Part shown: positions 62,546-64,000 of the stretch, one piece after another
How positions within the stretch are numbered: the first letter of the stretch is position 1
Layout: the number at the start of each line of letters is the position of its first letter
Assembly (NCBI GenBank): GCA_052390115.1
Contig: JBQTHE010000023.1
Span: forward strand, 1 to 64,000
Reading direction: 5' to 3'
DNA from: GCA-003244245 sp052390115
Lineage (GTDB): Bacteria; Actinomycetota; Actinomycetes; Mycobacteriales; Pseudonocardiaceae
DNA length: 64,000 nt
Program-made: the position numbers and the translations under genes
The notes under the pieces: generated by a model
What the model was told of the DNA's origin: nothing
The model's database searches: none
The model's input: only the letters and a program-made list of their open reading frames with translations

Positions 62546-62929
62546 GCCCGGTGCAGCTCGCCGCAGGCGGTGGCCGGATCCTCCAACCTGCGGTGGCGGC
62601 ATCGATGACGCCCGGCGGCCGGTCGGGCAGGCTCGGCCTGCCCGCACTCGGGTTCGGGGTCGGCCTGCGCGCCCCTCATTACGGCTATGTTCTCGACCAG
62701 TACCCGGAGGTGGACTGGTTCGAGGTCCTCTCGGAGAACTATCTGGACAGCGGCGGCTACCCACGCCATGTCCTGGAACGGGTGGCCGAGCGGTACCCAG
62801 TGGTCCTGCACGGGGTGTCGCTGTCGATCGGCAGCACCGATCCGCTTGATGGCCGAGTTGGCCCTCGCCCGCCAGCACGCACACCAGGTGGCTGACCAGG
62901 CCACTCTGGTCGGAGCCCGCGATGGCTGA
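62542..62929 (+). pseudogene. MNIO (DUF692) oxidase with internal deletion
   Basis: The first 104 or so residues match the N-terminus of DUF692 multinuclear iron oxidases: GFGVGLRAPHYGYVLDQYPE, FEVLSENYLDSGGY and VVLHGVSLSIGS. At about 62845-62852 the reading breaks. The other frame continues with MAELALARQHAHQVADQAT, the usual C-terminus of the family. Members have about 280 residues, so roughly 180 central residues with most metal ligands are missing. The ATG at 62542 overlaps the Cys-rich gene, and the end overlaps the DUF2063-like gene, so the operon structure is kept. Confidence 0.75.
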
Positions 62930-63866
62930 CCTGCCCGGCGCGAGTCTCGCCGAACTTCAACGCTGGTTCCAGGGGGCAGTGATGAACCCCGACGTGTCGG
63001 CTGCCGTGCCTGAGGACGCGGCGGCCGGCGAGGCGATGGCCGGCGAGGTGGCGACGGTGATCACCGCCTCGACCCGGCAGCATCCAGCCGAGCGCCTCGC
63101 CGTCTACCGGCTGCGGCTGCTGGAGTGTCTGCGGGGCTCGTTTCCCGCCCTGTGTCACCTGCTCGGCCGGGACCTGTTCGATGCATTCGCCGACGACTAT
63201 CTTAATGCCTGTCCCTCCCGTAGCTACACGCTCTTCCGACTCGGCGAACGCTTCGCCAACCATCTGGAGCGCACCCGCCCCGACCGCGACCGGCCGCCCG
63301 CCCAGCGGGAACCCTGGGTGGACTTGTTAATCGACCTGGCGCGTTTCGAACGGATCTTCGCCGAGATCTACCACGGGCCAGGCACCGAGACCGGCCCGGT
63401 CTTGCGTCCCGCGGATCTCCCGGCCGACACCGACCCGGCTTGGCCGGGGCTGACGCTTCGGCCCGCGCCGTGCCTGCGCCTGGTCACCACCCGTTACCCG
63501 GTGCACGCCTATGCGACCGCCATAGCCCGTGGTGGGCAACCACAGCCGCCGCGGGCCCAGCCGGCCGTACTCGCCGTCCACCGCCGCGCCTACGCGGTGC
63601 TGGTCGCCGAGCTGACCCCGCCCGCCGGTCGGCTGCTCGCGGCCTTGCTTGACGGCGAGACCGTCGCCGCCGCCGCAACGACGGTCGGCATCCCACCCGC
63701 GGCCGCCCACCCCTGGATCAGGGGCTGGGTTGAGGTGGGCTTGTTCACTGCATGTGCACCGGCGATCCGGCCCAAGGTCATCCGCTCGCGCCGACCCTTA
63801 CCCCAACCTCGCCGCGCACCCGCCTCAGCCCTCACTCGCATCGGAGAGTCTGATGAGCACCTCTGA
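62922..63866 (+). CDS. DUF2063-like partner protein of MNIO cluster
   Basis: The 314-residue protein has the DUF2063 N-terminal pattern LAELQRWFQGAVM, then ERLAVYRLRLLECLRGSFPA and FADDYLNACPSRSYTLFRLG. The C-terminal part, PPAGRLLAALLDGETVAAAA, looks like a winged-helix. DUF2063 proteins commonly sit beside DUF692 and help bind the substrate peptide. It overlaps both neighbours. Confidence 0.75.
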   Translation: MADLPGASLAELQRWFQGAVMNPDVSAAVPEDAAAGEAMAGEVATVITASTRQHPAERLAVYRLRLLECLRGSFPALCHLLGRDLFDAFADDYLNACPSRSYTLFRLGERFANHLERTRPDRDRPPAQREPWVDLLIDLARFERIFAEIYHGPGTETGPVLRPADLPADTDPAWPGLTLRPAPCLRLVTTRYPVHAYATAIARGGQPQPPRAQPAVLAVHRRAYAVLVAELTPPAGRLLAALLDGETVAAAATTVGIPPAAAHPWIRGWVEVGLFTACAPAIRPKVIRSRRPLPQPRRAPASALTRIGESDEHL

Positions 63867-63868
63867 CC

Positions 63869-64000
63869 TTGACACCAGCTCCCCCGCCGCCGTACGTGAT
63901 CACGCCATTGCAGGAGGGGGACCTGGACCCCAACAAACCGATCCACGACCGCCGCGCTCTGGTCGAGCACCTCTACCAGGCGGCGCAGTTGGAGATGTCC
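63869..64000 (+). CDS. Ferritin-like domain protein, start (partial)
   Basis: The frame from TTG 63869 encodes PPPPYVITPLQEGDLDPNKP and ALVEHLYQAAQLEMS, the start of ferritin-like (VioB-type) diiron proteins. It runs off the window. The best ATG (63853, after GAGAGTCTG) is in another frame, giving MSTSDLDTSS before this sequence. Either the TTG, a GTG at 63896, or a one-base shift must be assumed. Confidence 0.55.
   Translation, partial: MTPAPPPPYVITPLQEGDLDPNKPIHDRRALVEHLYQAAQLEMS

Overview
The window is high-GC, actinobacterial DNA. Two blocks keep the gene order I remember from Mycobacterium tuberculosis: phoH2, fumC, glpX, xseB, xseA, the Rv1109c-like gene, ispH, the Rv1111c-like gene and ychF on the left, and typA, lpqW-like, mshB, the Rv1171-like gene, fdxA and dapC on the right. 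mshB (mycothiol), frequent GTG starts, and operons joined by ATGA or GTGA overlaps fit an actinomycete. The accessory genes look more like Pseudonocardiales than Mycobacterium, but the species cannot be fixed from sequence alone.

Layout. 1-24.4 kb is core chromosome: a DUF885 metallopeptidase-like protein, PhoH2, an AfsR-type regulator, fumarase and FBPase II, exonuclease VII, isoprenoid synthesis (IspH), DNA repair (RmuC, Ogt, Ada-AlkA), YchF, pterin dehydratase, a sulfotransferase, a LolA-like/ABC transporter operon and a CrcB-DUF190-CrcB fluoride-export operon. 24.5-39.7 kb is a mosaic island: remnants of IS3, IS6 and IS256, a cysteine hydrolase, regulator fragments, and an AICE-type conjugation module (XRE regulator, excisionase-like HTH, small membrane protein, FtsK/TraB ATPase, small accessory genes, large serine integrase). 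39.7-45.5 kb holds a DUF222/HNH gene, a SEC-C protein and a two-component system. 45.6-60.7 kb is core again: NUDIX, TypA, three peptide-type binding lipoproteins, a complete Dpp/Opp-type ABC transporter, MshB, ferredoxin and DapC. 60.7-64 kb has an IS30 remnant and then a cluster of a Cys-rich protein, an MNIO (DUF692), a DUF2063-like partner and a ferritin-like protein that runs off the window.

Main observations. (1) The island from about 25,050 to 39,746 appears to sit inside one DUF222/HNH gene. The 5' part ends at 39,743 and the missing 3' part lies in the same orientation at 24,832-25,053. Both breakpoints share TGGA, and joining them restores one frame (653 codons with the stop). The serine integrase starts 30 bases from the right junction. 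No replication initiator was recognised. (2) The right-end cluster resembles MNIO RiPP or metal-handling loci. Its Cys-rich protein has a motif repeated exactly 30 residues apart, but the MNIO gene has lost its catalytic middle. (3) Several families of dyad or tandem repeats lie at gene ends and starts. One family supplies the C-terminal tails of both Ogt and the second Dpp ATPase. A 38-bp unit carrying a ribosome site and start codon is repeated four times before that ATPase. (4) A 31-codon Cys-rich ORF is coupled by ATGA and GTGA overlaps between two transporter genes.
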